Below are positions 25,683 to 34,578 of a DNA stretch of 64,000 nucleotides, piece after piece. Within the stretch, counting starts at the first letter, position 1. Every line of letters starts with the position of its first letter. A program made the translations under genes and the position numbers. The stretch comes from Bacteroidota bacterium (GTDB lineage: Bacteria; Bacteroidota; Bacteroidia; Bacteroidales; JAAUTT01), in assembly GCA_023429135.1 (NCBI GenBank), contig JAEYWD010000102.1, forward strand, positions 124,001 to 188,000. Direction: 5' to 3'. The notes beneath the pieces were generated by a model. That model was not told the DNA's origin, did no database searches, and saw only the letters and a list, made by a program, of their open reading frames with translations.

Positions 25683-27152
25683 ATGAAAGTTTCTGTAATC
25701 GGTTCAGGGTTCTCCGGGTTGTCCGCTTCAGCAGTTCTGGCAAAGGCAGGATACCAGGTTGAAGTATTCGAAAAGAATTCTCAGCCTGGAGGGCGTGCAC
25801 GTAAATTCACCGAAAAAGGATTTACTTTCGACATGGGACCCACCTGGTACTGGTTACCCGATGTTTTTGAGAAATTCTTCAGTCACTTTGGAAAGACTCC
25901 GGGCGATTATTACAAGCTCTACCGACTGGACCCATCATACAGGATGTTCTTTGGTAAAGATGACTATATTGATGTTCCCTCTGAAAATGAAGAACTTTAT
26001 TCCCTATTCGAAAAACTGGAGCCAGGATCATCAAAAAATCTGAGGAAATTTTTATCGGAGGCTGCATTCAAATACAACCTGGCCATGAAGGAAATCATTT
26101 ATATGCCAAGTCTCAGTTTCAGGGAGTATTTAAATTGGGCTATTATTTCGGGAGTTTTAAGCGTTAACTTTTTTAAGCCGATCAGCAAATACATCCGGTC
26201 ACTTTTCAGGAATGAAAAAATAATACGCATTCTTGAATTTCCGGTGATCTTCCTGGGAGCTGCTCCTGCCAATACTCCATCACTTTACAGCATGATGAAT
26301 CACGCGGATCTGACACTGGGAACCTGGTATCCGGAAGGAGGAATGTACGAAGTAATAAATGCACTAGTAAAACTCAACGAAGAGTTGGGTGTAAAAATAA
26401 ACCTCAACGAACCTGTAACCGAATTTACCTATCACAATCACAAAATAAACGAAGTAATCACCTCAGCAAAAGCTCACAAAACACAGGCTGTAATAGCTGG
26501 AGCCGATTATCAGTTTATTGATCAACAGGTGATAGATCCAGATTACAGTGAATACTCACCCCAATATTGGAACTCCCGTAAAATGGCCCCATCGGCTTTG
26601 CTATTTTACATTGGACTCGATAAATCAGTCGATGGACTGGAGCACCATAATTTATTCTTCGATACTGATTTTGAAAAGCATGCCGGCGAAATATACAAAT
26701 CGCCTAAATGGCCGTCAAATCCCGCGTTTTACGTATCGGTTAGTTCCAAGACCGATAAAAGTTCAGCCCCACAGGGAGGAGAAAATTTAATTATTCTGAT
26801 TCCGGTAGCGTCGGGTCTGGAAGATTCAGAAACTATTAAAGAACAATATTTCAAAATGGTAATTACACGATTGGAGTATTTGTTGAAGGAATCCATATCT
26901 AAACACACAATCTATAAAAGATTATACGGTGCATCAAATTTTATAAACGATTATAATTCTTTCAAGGGTAATGCATACGGTCTTTCCAATACCCTTCTTC
27001 AAACCGCCTTTCTGAAACCAAAAATGAGAAGCAGTAAATTGTCAAATCTGTTTTACTGCGGCCAGTTAACGGTACCCGGACCAGGAGTACCTCCATCGAT
27101 AATTTCGGGAGAGATAGCAGCACGATTAGTAATCAAAAACTTAAAGGTATGA
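25683..27152 (+). CDS. crtI: phytoene desaturase CrtI
   Basis: FAD-dependent carotenoid desaturase that converts phytoene to lycopene (or a partly desaturated product); 489 residues, normal for bacterial CrtI. The N-terminal dinucleotide-binding motif is VIGSGFSGLSASAVLAKAGY, followed by EKNSQPGGRAR. The C-terminal family signature is FYCGQLTVPGPGVPPSIISG. It heads the operon; its stop overlaps the start of crtB by 4 bp. Number of desaturation steps cannot be told from sequence, but the presence of a lycopene cyclase in the operon fits four. Confidence 0.95.
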   Translation: MKVSVIGSGFSGLSASAVLAKAGYQVEVFEKNSQPGGRARKFTEKGFTFDMGPTWYWLPDVFEKFFSHFGKTPGDYYKLYRLDPSYRMFFGKDDYIDVPSENEELYSLFEKLEPGSSKNLRKFLSEAAFKYNLAMKEIIYMPSLSFREYLNWAIISGVLSVNFFKPISKYIRSLFRNEKIIRILEFPVIFLGAAPANTPSLYSMMNHADLTLGTWYPEGGMYEVINALVKLNEELGVKINLNEPVTEFTYHNHKINEVITSAKAHKTQAVIAGADYQFIDQQVIDPDYSEYSPQYWNSRKMAPSALLFYIGLDKSVDGLEHHNLFFDTDFEKHAGEIYKSPKWPSNPAFYVSVSSKTDKSSAPQGGENLIILIPVASGLEDSETIKEQYFKMVITRLEYLLKESISKHTIYKRLYGASNFINDYNSFKGNAYGLSNTLLQTAFLKPKMRSSKLSNLFYCGQLTVPGPGVPPSIISGEIAARLVIKNLKV

Positions 27153-27997
27153 AAGACATTTTCGATGATGTTTCGTTTGAAACAAGTAAAATTACCACAC
27201 ACAGGTACAGCACATCCTTTTCGCTGGGAATAAAATTCTTCAGAAAAGAAATCCGTAATCCGATTTATGGCATTTACGGCTTTGTAAGATTTGCCGATGA
27301 AATTGTTGATACCTTCAACGGGTATAATCAGCAGGAGCTTTTCTATAAATTTAAAAACGACACATACGAAGCCATTGAGAAAGGCATTAGCCTGAACCCA
27401 ATTCTAAATGCATTTCAGCATGTGGTGAATAAATACCATATTGACATGGAAACCATTGATCTTTTCCTTCAAAGTATGGAAACCGATTTATTCAAGAGTA
27501 CTTACAACCAAAAGGATTACAAACAATACATCATCGGATCGGCCGAGGTTGTAGGATTAATGTGCCTCCGTGTTTTCTGCAACGGTAACGATAAATTGTA
27601 TAACACGCTGAAATCTTATGCCGAAAGTCTCGGATCTGCATTTCAGAAAATAAATTTCCTCAGGGACTTAAGCCACGATTACCGTGAACTGGGACGCGTC
27701 TATTTCCCTAATGTAGACATGTCGGAATTCAACGAAGAAACTAAATTCAAGATCATTCTCGATATTGAAGAAGATTTTAAGAATGGATTCAGAGGAATAC
27801 TGAAACTTCCAAAGAGCTGTCGTTTCGGAGTATATCTTTCGTATGTGTATTTTTTCACATTACTTCATAAGATCCGGTTTCAGCCCACATCAAAAATGTT
27901 GAAGGAAAGGGTACGTATAGGAAACTCTTATAAGGCTATGTTGTTATTTAAATCATATTTAAGGAATAAGCTCAATTTAATTGAATGGCAAAATTAA
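27149..27997 (+). CDS. crtB: phytoene synthase CrtB
   Basis: Condenses two geranylgeranyl diphosphates to phytoene; 282 residues. The first Asp-rich motif is FADEIVD, the second is in INFLRDLSHDYRELGRVYFP, both intact. The N-terminal substrate motif is YSTSFSLG. It overlaps crtI by 4 bp and is followed after 7 bp by crtZ. A GGPP synthase is needed; the only polyprenyl-synthetase-like gene in the window (57429-58364) lacks its catalytic motifs, so GGPP is probably made by an enzyme encoded elsewhere. Confidence 0.96.
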   Translation: MKDIFDDVSFETSKITTHRYSTSFSLGIKFFRKEIRNPIYGIYGFVRFADEIVDTFNGYNQQELFYKFKNDTYEAIEKGISLNPILNAFQHVVNKYHIDMETIDLFLQSMETDLFKSTYNQKDYKQYIIGSAEVVGLMCLRVFCNGNDKLYNTLKSYAESLGSAFQKINFLRDLSHDYRELGRVYFPNVDMSEFNEETKFKIILDIEEDFKNGFRGILKLPKSCRFGVYLSYVYFFTLLHKIRFQPTSKMLKERVRIGNSYKAMLLFKSYLRNKLNLIEWQN

Positions 27998-28004
27998 TAA
28001 AGCT

Positions 28005-28433
28005 ATGATACCTTTTTTAATTACTCTTGGAGCCTTTATGTTTATGGAATTTGTTGCATGGTTTACACACAAGTATGTAATGCACGGGTTTCTGTGGGTT
28101 TTGCATAAAGATCACCATGCTCCCCACAAAAAGCGTTTTGAGCGGAACGATATTTTTGCACTGATGTTCGCCATTCCAAGTATTTTACTACTTTATACCG
28201 GAGTAAAAAACGGAATTGATTTCAAATTCTTTATAGGCTTGGGAATTTTGCTATATGGAATTTCGTATTTCCTTTTTCATGATATTTTATTTCACCAACG
28301 GTTAAACCTGTTGAGGCAAAACAAAAATGCCTACTTCAGAGCAGTTGTAAGGGCACATGGAGATCATCACAAAGGAAAAAAGAATTATGGGTTTCTATTT
28401 ATGTTTCCGTGGAAATACTTTAAGGAGAAATGA
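28005..28433 (+). CDS. crtZ: beta-carotene hydroxylase CrtZ
   Basis: Membrane di-iron hydroxylase of 142 residues adding 3-hydroxyl groups to beta-ionone rings. The four histidine clusters are complete: HKYVMH (HX4H), HKDHH (HX2HH), HDILFH (HX4H) and HGDHH (HX2HH), set between membrane helices. The ATG at 28005 is chosen, 7 bp after the crtB stop; a TTG at 27981 would make it overlap crtB. The stop overlaps the following cyclase gene by 4 bp. With the cyclase it predicts zeaxanthin or beta-cryptoxanthin. Confidence 0.93.
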   Translation: MIPFLITLGAFMFMEFVAWFTHKYVMHGFLWVLHKDHHAPHKKRFERNDIFALMFAIPSILLLYTGVKNGIDFKFFIGLGILLYGISYFLFHDILFHQRLNLLRQNKNAYFRAVVRAHGDHHKGKKNYGFLFMFPWKYFKEK

Positions 28434-29146
28434 AACCGGAATATACGTATTTGTGGATAAATATTTTAACAATAATTTTCCCTCTCATTTTCAGTTTTCA
28501 TCCACGTATCAGGTTTTACCGTAAATGGAAATATCTTTTCCCCGGACTAATAATAGTGGCGGCATTCTTTATCGCATGGGATATGCTTTTTACGCATTGG
28601 GGTGTATGGTATTTTAATCCATCGCTGACCACAGGAATTAAAATTGGGAATTTACCTTTGGAAGAAGTTCTATTTTTTATCACAATTCCATATGCGTGCA
28701 TTTTCACATATGAAGCTGTGAATTTAGTTTTGAAACCCGAAAAATTCCAAATACTTGCTCAGATAATCCTGTTTTTGCTCTTAGCATTTCTCATAATAAC
28801 GGCAACTTTAAATTGGAGAAGGATATATACATTCACAACATTTTATTTATTAGCAATATATTTATTAATAAGTAAACTATTACTTAAAATAAAATATTGG
28901 AATGTTGCCATTTTTTCATATATAATTTTATTGATTCCTTTTTTTATTGTTAATGGTTATCTCACAGGAATGTTTACTGAAGAGCCGGTGGTTTATTATA
29001 ACAACTACGAAAATTTGGGCATACGGATGGGTACTATCCCCCTTGAAGACACATTTTATGGATTACTGCTCTTTCTGATGAATGTGAGTTTTTATGAATA
29101 TTTTAGAAAAAACTCTGAATCAAAGCCAAAAGTTCTTTTCGGTTAA
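28430..29146 (+). CDS. CrtYcd/CarR-type lycopene beta-cyclase, fused two-domain form
   Basis: Integral membrane cyclase of 238 residues with seven or so helices. Two CarR-type repeats are visible: the first ends PLEEVLFFITIPYACIFTYE, the second ends PLEDTFYGLLLFLMNVSFYE. Actinobacterial and archaeal relatives split these into CrtYc and CrtYd or fuse them; here they are fused. It is expected to convert lycopene to beta-carotene. It is the last crt gene, and its final 44 bp overlap the end of a convergent receiver gene on the other strand. Confidence 0.88.
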   Translation: MKPEYTYLWINILTIIFPLIFSFHPRIRFYRKWKYLFPGLIIVAAFFIAWDMLFTHWGVWYFNPSLTTGIKIGNLPLEEVLFFITIPYACIFTYEAVNLVLKPEKFQILAQIILFLLLAFLIITATLNWRRIYTFTTFYLLAIYLLISKLLLKIKYWNVAIFSYIILLIPFFIVNGYLTGMFTEEPVVYYNNYENLGIRMGTIPLEDTFYGLLLFLMNVSFYEYFRKNSESKPKVLFG

Positions 29147-29495
29147 TAGGCTTGGTAACGTATCCGCTAAAACCAGCCTCTACACAACGCTTTTTTTCAT
29201 CTTCGAGAGCGTAGGCTGTTTGAGCAATTATGGGGATCACAGAGTTCAATTTACGAATCTCCTGTGCAGCTTCAATACCATCCATTTCGGGCATTTTTAT
29301 GTCCATGAGTATAATTGCAACATCAGGATTATTTTTAAAATGATTTAAAACCTCCAATCCGGAACTGCCATGAATAATTCTGGCTTTGGTTTTAACAAGA
29401 ATCATCTCAAGCAATTTCAAGTTAACAAGTTCGTCCTCACCGATTAAAATCGTTTTCCCTTCCCAATTAGGAGCAGTAACAGGTGCACCTTCCAT
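29103..29495 (-). CDS. stand-alone CheY-like receiver protein
   Basis: A 130-residue receiver with no output domain. The acidic pair is in IGEDE, the phospho-acceptor Asp65 in ILMDIKMPEMDG, the Thr/Ser switch in IIAQTAYA and the Lys in YVTKPI. It is much more similar to the C-terminal receiver of the TPR hybrid kinase at 37839 (shared KTKA, ILMDI, IIAQTAYA, GC/GF-YxTKPI) than to OmpR- or NtrC-type receivers, so it may be a detached hybrid-kinase receiver. ATG 29495 is preferred to an in-frame TTG two codons earlier. It starts 18 bp after the phosphatase gene's stop, implying one transcript. The 3' end overlaps the cyclase gene by 44 bp. Confidence 0.9.
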   Translation of the reverse strand: MEGAPVTAPNWEGKTILIGEDELVNLKLLEMILVKTKARIIHGSSGLEVLNHFKNNPDVAIILMDIKMPEMDGIEAAQEIRKLNSVIPIIAQTAYALEDEKKRCVEAGFSGYVTKPINRKELLALIQSFF

Positions 29496-29513
29496 AAACA
29501 ATATATAACTGAT

Positions 29514-31103
29514 TTACTTATTGAGGTTAAAATCCTTTCTTTCACCTCCCGAATTCAAAAGTACAAATTTCTGATCTTCTAACAATAAAGCCTGCATCGG
29601 AAATCCATCCGCAAGATAAAAAGGAACATCGGTAGAAATAACTTTTCCGCTGTTAAATGTTTTAACTTCAGGCTTAAAAGTGTGGCCAACAAAAATATGG
29701 TTTACTTTATATTCGCTAAATATTTGGTTTATTTCTTCATCGGTTAATTGCTTTTCATCCGACTCCTCTACCATACCCCTGTACCAGAAAGGACCATTGT
29801 AGCTAAGTAAAAAAAGCAGTGAAGGATTCTCCAATATTTTATTTTTTCTTTTAAGATTTAAATATTTATAAATAAGAATATTTGCCGAATCCAGCGAAAT
29901 TTTATAATTAAGAATATTGGGATGAACACCGCCATGAGCAAACAGTAAACTGTCGATTTTCAAAAAAGTGTTTTTACTGCGAAGCCATCGCCCCAATAGG
30001 GTCTTGGTGCTGTATTGTTTGGAATAATTGAGCTTTAAATTACGAAAGAGATAGAAGTATTTTTCCGAAATAAATCTTTCGTCCTCCTGAAGAACCATCA
30101 TTTCGTGATTACCTAAAATTAACTGGACCGATCCGCCATTTTCAGCAGCTTCTTTTTCGAGACGGTATATCAACCACAAAATTTCGGTCACCTTCTCGCC
30201 CCGATCGAAAATATCGCCCATAAATACAACCGTTCCATTACCAAACGACCACCTGAGATTCTGATCGATTACCTTGTTGTTGACAAGAAACAAACGCAAA
30301 GTATCGTACTGTCCATGAACGTCACCAATAATTAAAAGTTTGCCAGGAATTTTCATCTCGGTGGCCGGTCTCTGAAAATTTGTTTTTATAACATATTCAT
30401 TTCGATCGCCTGCAAAACCGTGTATTTGATTATCGATGGCTTTAAGTCTAAAAAACTGGTATATATCATCGCTCCGTTTTCGCAGGGAGTCGTGCTTAAG
30501 GTAAGTAACTTTAACCTTCGTCCGGCCAATAAAACTCATGTATGGACCGTCGAAATAGTTAGGAAGTTTCTTCTCGAATACATTTTTCAAATAAACAGCA
30601 ATAGCTTTATTATGTGAACGGATGGCGAAATCGCGTGCATTCAATCCCTTTTTATTCCGGTGATTCAGCGAAGCCCCATGTCGGATCAAAACTTTTACAA
30701 TATTAAGCTTTGAACCGGTTGAAGCAATCATTAAAGCAGTACTCCCAACTGAATCGGTAGCATTAATGCTGGCTCCATGTTTTAAAAGCAATTTTACAAT
30801 TTCGGAATTCTGCTTTTGGGCAGCTAACATAAGAGCAGTGCGGGTACTGATAGTTGCGTCGGGATTAGCATTGATGTTTAAAAGATAATGAACACTTTTC
30901 GGTGCATTATTTTCGATGGCAAGCAGCAACGGATTAATATTTCCGGTTAAAGCATTGTTAACATTGGTGGAATTTATCCGGGAACTCAGAACTTCAAGAT
31001 TTTGGTTTTGGATGGCTGTAATCAGATCACTTTCGGAAGTGGATTGTCCAAAAGTTTGAATGAAAAAAAACAAAAAAGGTAAAAGAGAAATTTTTAATTT
31101 CAT
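29514..31103 (-). CDS. secreted ankyrin-repeat/PPP-type metallophosphatase
   Basis: A 529-residue fusion. The start at 31103 gives a signal peptide (MKLKISLLPFLFFFIQTFGQ); the upstream frame adds 14 unlikely residues. Four or five ankyrin repeats follow (about 20-165; for example TALMLAAQKQNSEIVKLLLKHGA). A PPP-superfamily calcineurin-like phosphatase (about 245-520) has all metal motifs: GDVHGQYD, GDIFDRGEKV, GNHEMM and FVGHTFKP. The motifs resemble Shewanella-like (SLP) phosphatases. The signal peptide places a phosphatase of this type in the periplasm, where protein substrates are not obvious. It is followed after 18 bp by the receiver gene. Confidence 0.85.
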   Translation of the reverse strand: MKLKISLLPFLFFFIQTFGQSTSESDLITAIQNQNLEVLSSRINSTNVNNALTGNINPLLLAIENNAPKSVHYLLNINANPDATISTRTALMLAAQKQNSEIVKLLLKHGASINATDSVGSTALMIASTGSKLNIVKVLIRHGASLNHRNKKGLNARDFAIRSHNKAIAVYLKNVFEKKLPNYFDGPYMSFIGRTKVKVTYLKHDSLRKRSDDIYQFFRLKAIDNQIHGFAGDRNEYVIKTNFQRPATEMKIPGKLLIIGDVHGQYDTLRLFLVNNKVIDQNLRWSFGNGTVVFMGDIFDRGEKVTEILWLIYRLEKEAAENGGSVQLILGNHEMMVLQEDERFISEKYFYLFRNLKLNYSKQYSTKTLLGRWLRSKNTFLKIDSLLFAHGGVHPNILNYKISLDSANILIYKYLNLKRKNKILENPSLLFLLSYNGPFWYRGMVEESDEKQLTDEEINQIFSEYKVNHIFVGHTFKPEVKTFNSGKVISTDVPFYLADGFPMQALLLEDQKFVLLNSGGERKDFNLNK

Positions 31104-31210
31104 TTCTTGCAATATCAACATCGTAGTAATCTCATGGAACAACAAAAATTATTCCTCATGAATATTAACGTTGCAAGAAACAAAAAATAACATATACAGA
31201 AACATATTAA

Positions 31211-31253
31211 AACAAAAAAGCAGAAAAAGTATTTAATTATTACCTTTTCTGCT
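31211..31253 (-). terminator. rho-independent terminator behind the small DNA-binding gene
   Basis: On the minus strand AGCAGAAAAGGTA pairs with TACTTTTTCTGCT across a 9-nt loop, with one mismatch, and is followed by a T-rich tract. It lies 25 bp beyond the stop at 31278. Confidence 0.8.
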
Positions 31254-31277
31254 CCTCAAATTTTCTTCTACTCTTTT

Positions 31278-31532
31278 CTAATTATACTCTTTTTGGCCCT
31301 CAAGGATAGATATTGCCATGTCATAAATAGTGGTGTCGTCTAGTGAAACAATACCGCCGCCCGGTCCCTGTTCCAAATGGAATCCAACACAATCACCAGT
31401 TTTGTAATGACCACCACCAAAATAATTTCGAACAGTATCTTCGGAAAGATTTAAACGTTGTGCAATCAGTTTAATACTTCCTACCGGAAGATTGTCTTTA
31501 ATCTTCCTCAGCTCATTGAATGTAATATTCAT
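31278..31532 (-). CDS. small helix-turn-helix DNA-binding protein
   Basis: An 84-residue protein of a type common in Bacteroidales, annotated as DNA-binding. The N-terminal half is a helix-turn-helix (SIKLIAQRLNLSEDTVRNYF); the C-terminal half (GFHLEQGPGGGIVSLDDTTI) is a short conserved region. It is monocistronic with a good terminator. Targets are unknown. Confidence 0.8.
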   Translation of the reverse strand: MNITFNELRKIKDNLPVGSIKLIAQRLNLSEDTVRNYFGGGHYKTGDCVGFHLEQGPGGGIVSLDDTTIYDMAISILEGQKEYN

Positions 31533-31725
31533 ATCGCGATACTTTTATAAGGTTAGTACTTAATTATAGCTGTTAAATATAAAAAATTAAACGAAATTTT
31601 GAAAATTATTTAATCATAACTTCATGCGATATTTATTAATAAATGTTAAATCGAACAGGGCTGCAGGATAGACTAAAATACAATTAAAGCTAAACATAAT
31701 TATAAGCCAACTTACATGTTAACTA

Positions 31726-33072
31726 TCAAATCTTTATTGTAAATATAGTACCGACCAATTCGTCAGAAAAAACATCGAGAGTACCATTGTGAAGTTTAAC
31801 AATCTGACTGGATATACTCAGCCCGATTCCTGAGCCATTTGGCTTCGTAGTAAAAAAGGGTACGAATATTTTTTCCTGCAAATCGGGTGAAATTGCAGGG
31901 CCGTTATTACCAACCTGAATGTAGAAATTTTCGTTATCAGCAGAAAATACGATTCTGATCTGCTTATTTTCTTCAACTTCTTCCAAGGCATCAAGTGCAT
32001 TCCTGATAAGATTTATCATCACCTGATTCAACAGGTTTTTATCTCCATTTAAAAACTCACTTTTACCTTCCCTCACTATTTCAAGGCGAATGTTTTTTTG
32101 ACGGCAAATTTCGCTGTACAAAATATATAATTGCTGAATCCACTCCTGCACATTAATCTCACGGATTTCCGGAGGCGGAATTTTAATCAGCTTTCGGTAA
32201 TTACCAACAAAACTGAGCAAACCTTCGGATTGCTCTTCAATAGCCCTTAGTCCCTGAATTGTGGTAGAAAGCTCAATACCGGTCAACGTACCAGATTCTG
32301 CTTTTTCTTTCAGGAAGATTTTGTTCAGTGTTCGCGAAATAGAGGTAAGCGGAGCAAGAGAATTCATAATCTCGTGGGTAAGAATACTGATAAGTTTCTG
32401 ATACGATTCAATTTCCTTTTCGCTCAACTCGGGCCTGATATCCTGAAGTGAAAATAACATCAGGTTGCGCGATTCTGTTTTTATTGCGGTAGCTTTTAAA
32501 AGCAACTGCCGGACAGAAAATCTGTCATAATTCTTAAAAGTAACATTATCGCCCGCCTTCATTGAACATAATGTTTGAAACAACCGGTTATTCTTAATTT
32601 TTAACAGATTGGGATTGGACGAGCCGGCAGAAAGTCCAGCAAGCATGCAAGCCGCCTCGTTGATTAGCTCGATGCTATTCTCCCTGTTCATCACTACAAA
32701 GCCTGTGGCCGACTGCTTAATTATGGCGGTAAAATATTTTTCCCGAATTTCAGCTTCAAGTTTCACCTGCTGAATATGTTTGCTCATGTCATTCAGACTA
32801 CTGTGAAGCTGATCAAGGGTCGGATTCTTTGTTTCTCCCGAAAAAACAAGGGTAGTGTCATTATTACGAACAGCATCGAAAAAGTAGGCAATACTGCGAT
32901 TGGTATGCTTGTACAATTGCCAGATTCTTAACAACGCCAAAATTCCGAAGGTTAATACAACTCCACCATAGGTAAAAAAAGAAAATGCGAATAAAACACC
33001 GCTTCCGACCAACAGAAAAGCGGCACTAAAGAACAGGAAACCTATATAACGCCGTGAAAACCTAAAGGCCAT
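31726..33072 (-). CDS. NtrY-like sensor histidine kinase
   Basis: A 448-residue membrane kinase. The start at 33072 (MAFRFSRRYIGF) is chosen because the longer frame overlaps the regulator gene. Two adjacent helices (about 10-50), a PAS domain (about 105-210, FVVMNRENSIELINEAACML), HisKA with ILTHEIMNSLAPL, and HATPase with NLIRNALDAL, NNGPAIS and GSGIGLSIS are in order. It overlaps the end of the NtrC-type gene by 11 bp and is its obvious partner. A similar HK/sigma-54 activator pair next to an ABC exporter recurs in Bacteroidota. Confidence 0.92.
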   Translation of the reverse strand: MAFRFSRRYIGFLFFSAAFLLVGSGVLFAFSFFTYGGVVLTFGILALLRIWQLYKHTNRSIAYFFDAVRNNDTTLVFSGETKNPTLDQLHSSLNDMSKHIQQVKLEAEIREKYFTAIIKQSATGFVVMNRENSIELINEAACMLAGLSAGSSNPNLLKIKNNRLFQTLCSMKAGDNVTFKNYDRFSVRQLLLKATAIKTESRNLMLFSLQDIRPELSEKEIESYQKLISILTHEIMNSLAPLTSISRTLNKIFLKEKAESGTLTGIELSTTIQGLRAIEEQSEGLLSFVGNYRKLIKIPPPEIREINVQEWIQQLYILYSEICRQKNIRLEIVREGKSEFLNGDKNLLNQVMINLIRNALDALEEVEENKQIRIVFSADNENFYIQVGNNGPAISPDLQEKIFVPFFTTKPNGSGIGLSISSQIVKLHNGTLDVFSDELVGTIFTIKI

Positions 33073-34426
33073 ATTTTTTAATTTTGTTATATAAAGTGGG
33101 TCGGGTAATTCCCAGCTTAGTGGCAATAACCGAATAATTTCCCTTATATTTATCCAAAGCTTCCCGAATCATTTTTTCTTCCATCTGGTCAAGAGTTTCT
33201 GGCATCCGGTCAGAAAGAACAGCTTCGGCCCCGAACTGAAAATCTGTAGTTCTTAATTCCGGTCCTTCGGAAAGGATTACTGCTTTTTCAATTGTATGCT
33301 GAAGCTCTCGTATATTTCCCATCCATGCATTGGTTTTAAACTTTTGCAATACATCTGGTGAAAATTTCAGATTGCTTTTACCATATTTTCGTCCGTAAAC
33401 TTTCAGAAAATGGTTACTTAGTTCGGAAATATCGTCGTGACGTTGCCTGAGTGACGGAACATGTATCTGAATGGTATTGATGCGGTATAATAAATCCTGC
33501 CTGAATTCGCCTGTGGATACCATTTGCTGTATGGGTTTATTGGTTGCACAAATCAGACGTATATCAACCGGTATCTCTTTATTTGAACCAACAGGGCGAA
33601 TAACACGTGTTTGAAGCACTGTTAAGAGTTTCGATTGCAAATGCAAAGGAATATTTCCGATTTCATCCAGGAAAAGAGTTCCTTTATGGGCAACAGCAAA
33701 TTTCCCTGCACGATCTTCGTGAGCATCGGTAAAAGCACCTTTTTTATGACCAAATAATTCACTCTCGAATAGGCTCTCGGAAATGGAGGAAAGATCGACA
33801 AGTACAAACAGCTCATCCTTGCGGGCTGATAACCTGTGAATCTCTCTGGCAACCATTTCTTTGCCGGTTCCATTTTCTCCGGTAATTAAAATATTGGCAT
33901 CAGTAGGAGCTACTTTCGAAATCAGACCGGAAACATTCCGCATTGCCTCAGATGTGCCAACAACAAAAGAATTAACCGGATTCAATTCTGATTTAATAGA
34001 TTTTTCCTTCCTTCGAAGCTCCAAAATTTCCTGACCCGATTTCCTTAATCTTAAGGCCGATTTAAGCGTAGCGACAAGCTTATCATTATCCCAAGGCTTC
34101 AACACAAAATCTGCAGCTCCTTCCTTTAAAGCAGTCACTGCCAGGTTCACATCGCCATAAGCTGTAATCATGACAATTTCAATATCCGGAAACTTGCTTT
34201 TAATTTCCCGTAGCCAGAACAAGCCTTCATTACCACTATTCTGCCCCGTTTTGAAATTCATATCCAGCAGAACAATATCAAAATCGCCTTTCTCTAATTC
34301 CTGTATAAGGTTATTTGTATTCGAGACTGTTTGTAGGAATTCGAATTCGAATTGCAGAAAAAGCGCAAGTGCCTGCAAAATATTCCGGTTATCATCGGCT
34401 ATCAGAAGCCTGCCTTGTCGGGCCAT
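33062..34426 (-). CDS. NtrC-family sigma-54-dependent response regulator
   Basis: A 454-residue transcription activator. The start is at 34426 (MARQGRLLIADDN); the longer upstream frame is not protein-like. The receiver carries Asp55 in IVLLDMNF. The AAA+ domain has Walker A GENGTGKE, the sigma-54 contact loop as GAFTDA, and Walker B LFLDEIG. The C-terminal Fis-type helix-turn-helix is NYSVIATKLGITRPTLYNKIKKYG. It shares its upstream region with the divergent ABC transporter genes, the likely targets, and is followed by its kinase. Confidence 0.95.
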   Translation of the reverse strand: MARQGRLLIADDNRNILQALALFLQFEFEFLQTVSNTNNLIQELEKGDFDIVLLDMNFKTGQNSGNEGLFWLREIKSKFPDIEIVMITAYGDVNLAVTALKEGAADFVLKPWDNDKLVATLKSALRLRKSGQEILELRRKEKSIKSELNPVNSFVVGTSEAMRNVSGLISKVAPTDANILITGENGTGKEMVAREIHRLSARKDELFVLVDLSSISESLFESELFGHKKGAFTDAHEDRAGKFAVAHKGTLFLDEIGNIPLHLQSKLLTVLQTRVIRPVGSNKEIPVDIRLICATNKPIQQMVSTGEFRQDLLYRINTIQIHVPSLRQRHDDISELSNHFLKVYGRKYGKSNLKFSPDVLQKFKTNAWMGNIRELQHTIEKAVILSEGPELRTTDFQFGAEAVLSDRMPETLDQMEEKMIREALDKYKGNYSVIATKLGITRPTLYNKIKKYGL

Positions 34427-34441
34427 AAAAGTTGAGATTTT

Positions 34442-34480
34442 GTAAAGTTTCTTTACGGATAAATGTAAAGAAATTTTACA
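34442..34480. promoter_or_regulatory. two GTAAAG-type palindromes between the regulator and the ABC transporter
   Basis: GTAAAG-TTT-CTTTAC (34442-34456) and TGTAAA-GAAAT-TTTACA (34464-34480) share the GTAAAG half site and are spaced 22 bp from start to start, two helical turns. This is a plausible tandem binding site for the NtrC-type regulator or another dimer. Confidence 0.5.
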
Positions 34481-34482
34481 AA

Positions 34483-34490
34483 TAAATTTG
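34483..34490 (+). promoter_or_regulatory. possible -7 promoter element for the ABC transporter
   Basis: TAAATTTG matches TAnnTTTG, just after the two palindromes and 89 nt before the start codon. It would be a primary-sigma promoter, so if real it conflicts with simple sigma-54 control. Confidence 0.3.
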
Positions 34491-34578
34491 CAGTTAATAG
34501 TGTATTTCCCTGAATAACAGAATAAAAAAATATTGGTATGGAATTGGATTCCGTTTAATAAAATCAAAAAACGGATAT

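Noticed and set aside
34534..34556. Possible sigma-54 promoter (TTGG-TATGGAA-TTGG) before the ABC transporter
   Set aside because: The GG-to-GC spacing is one base off and the -12 lacks GC. Treated only as a GGAAT/ATTCC inverted repeat.
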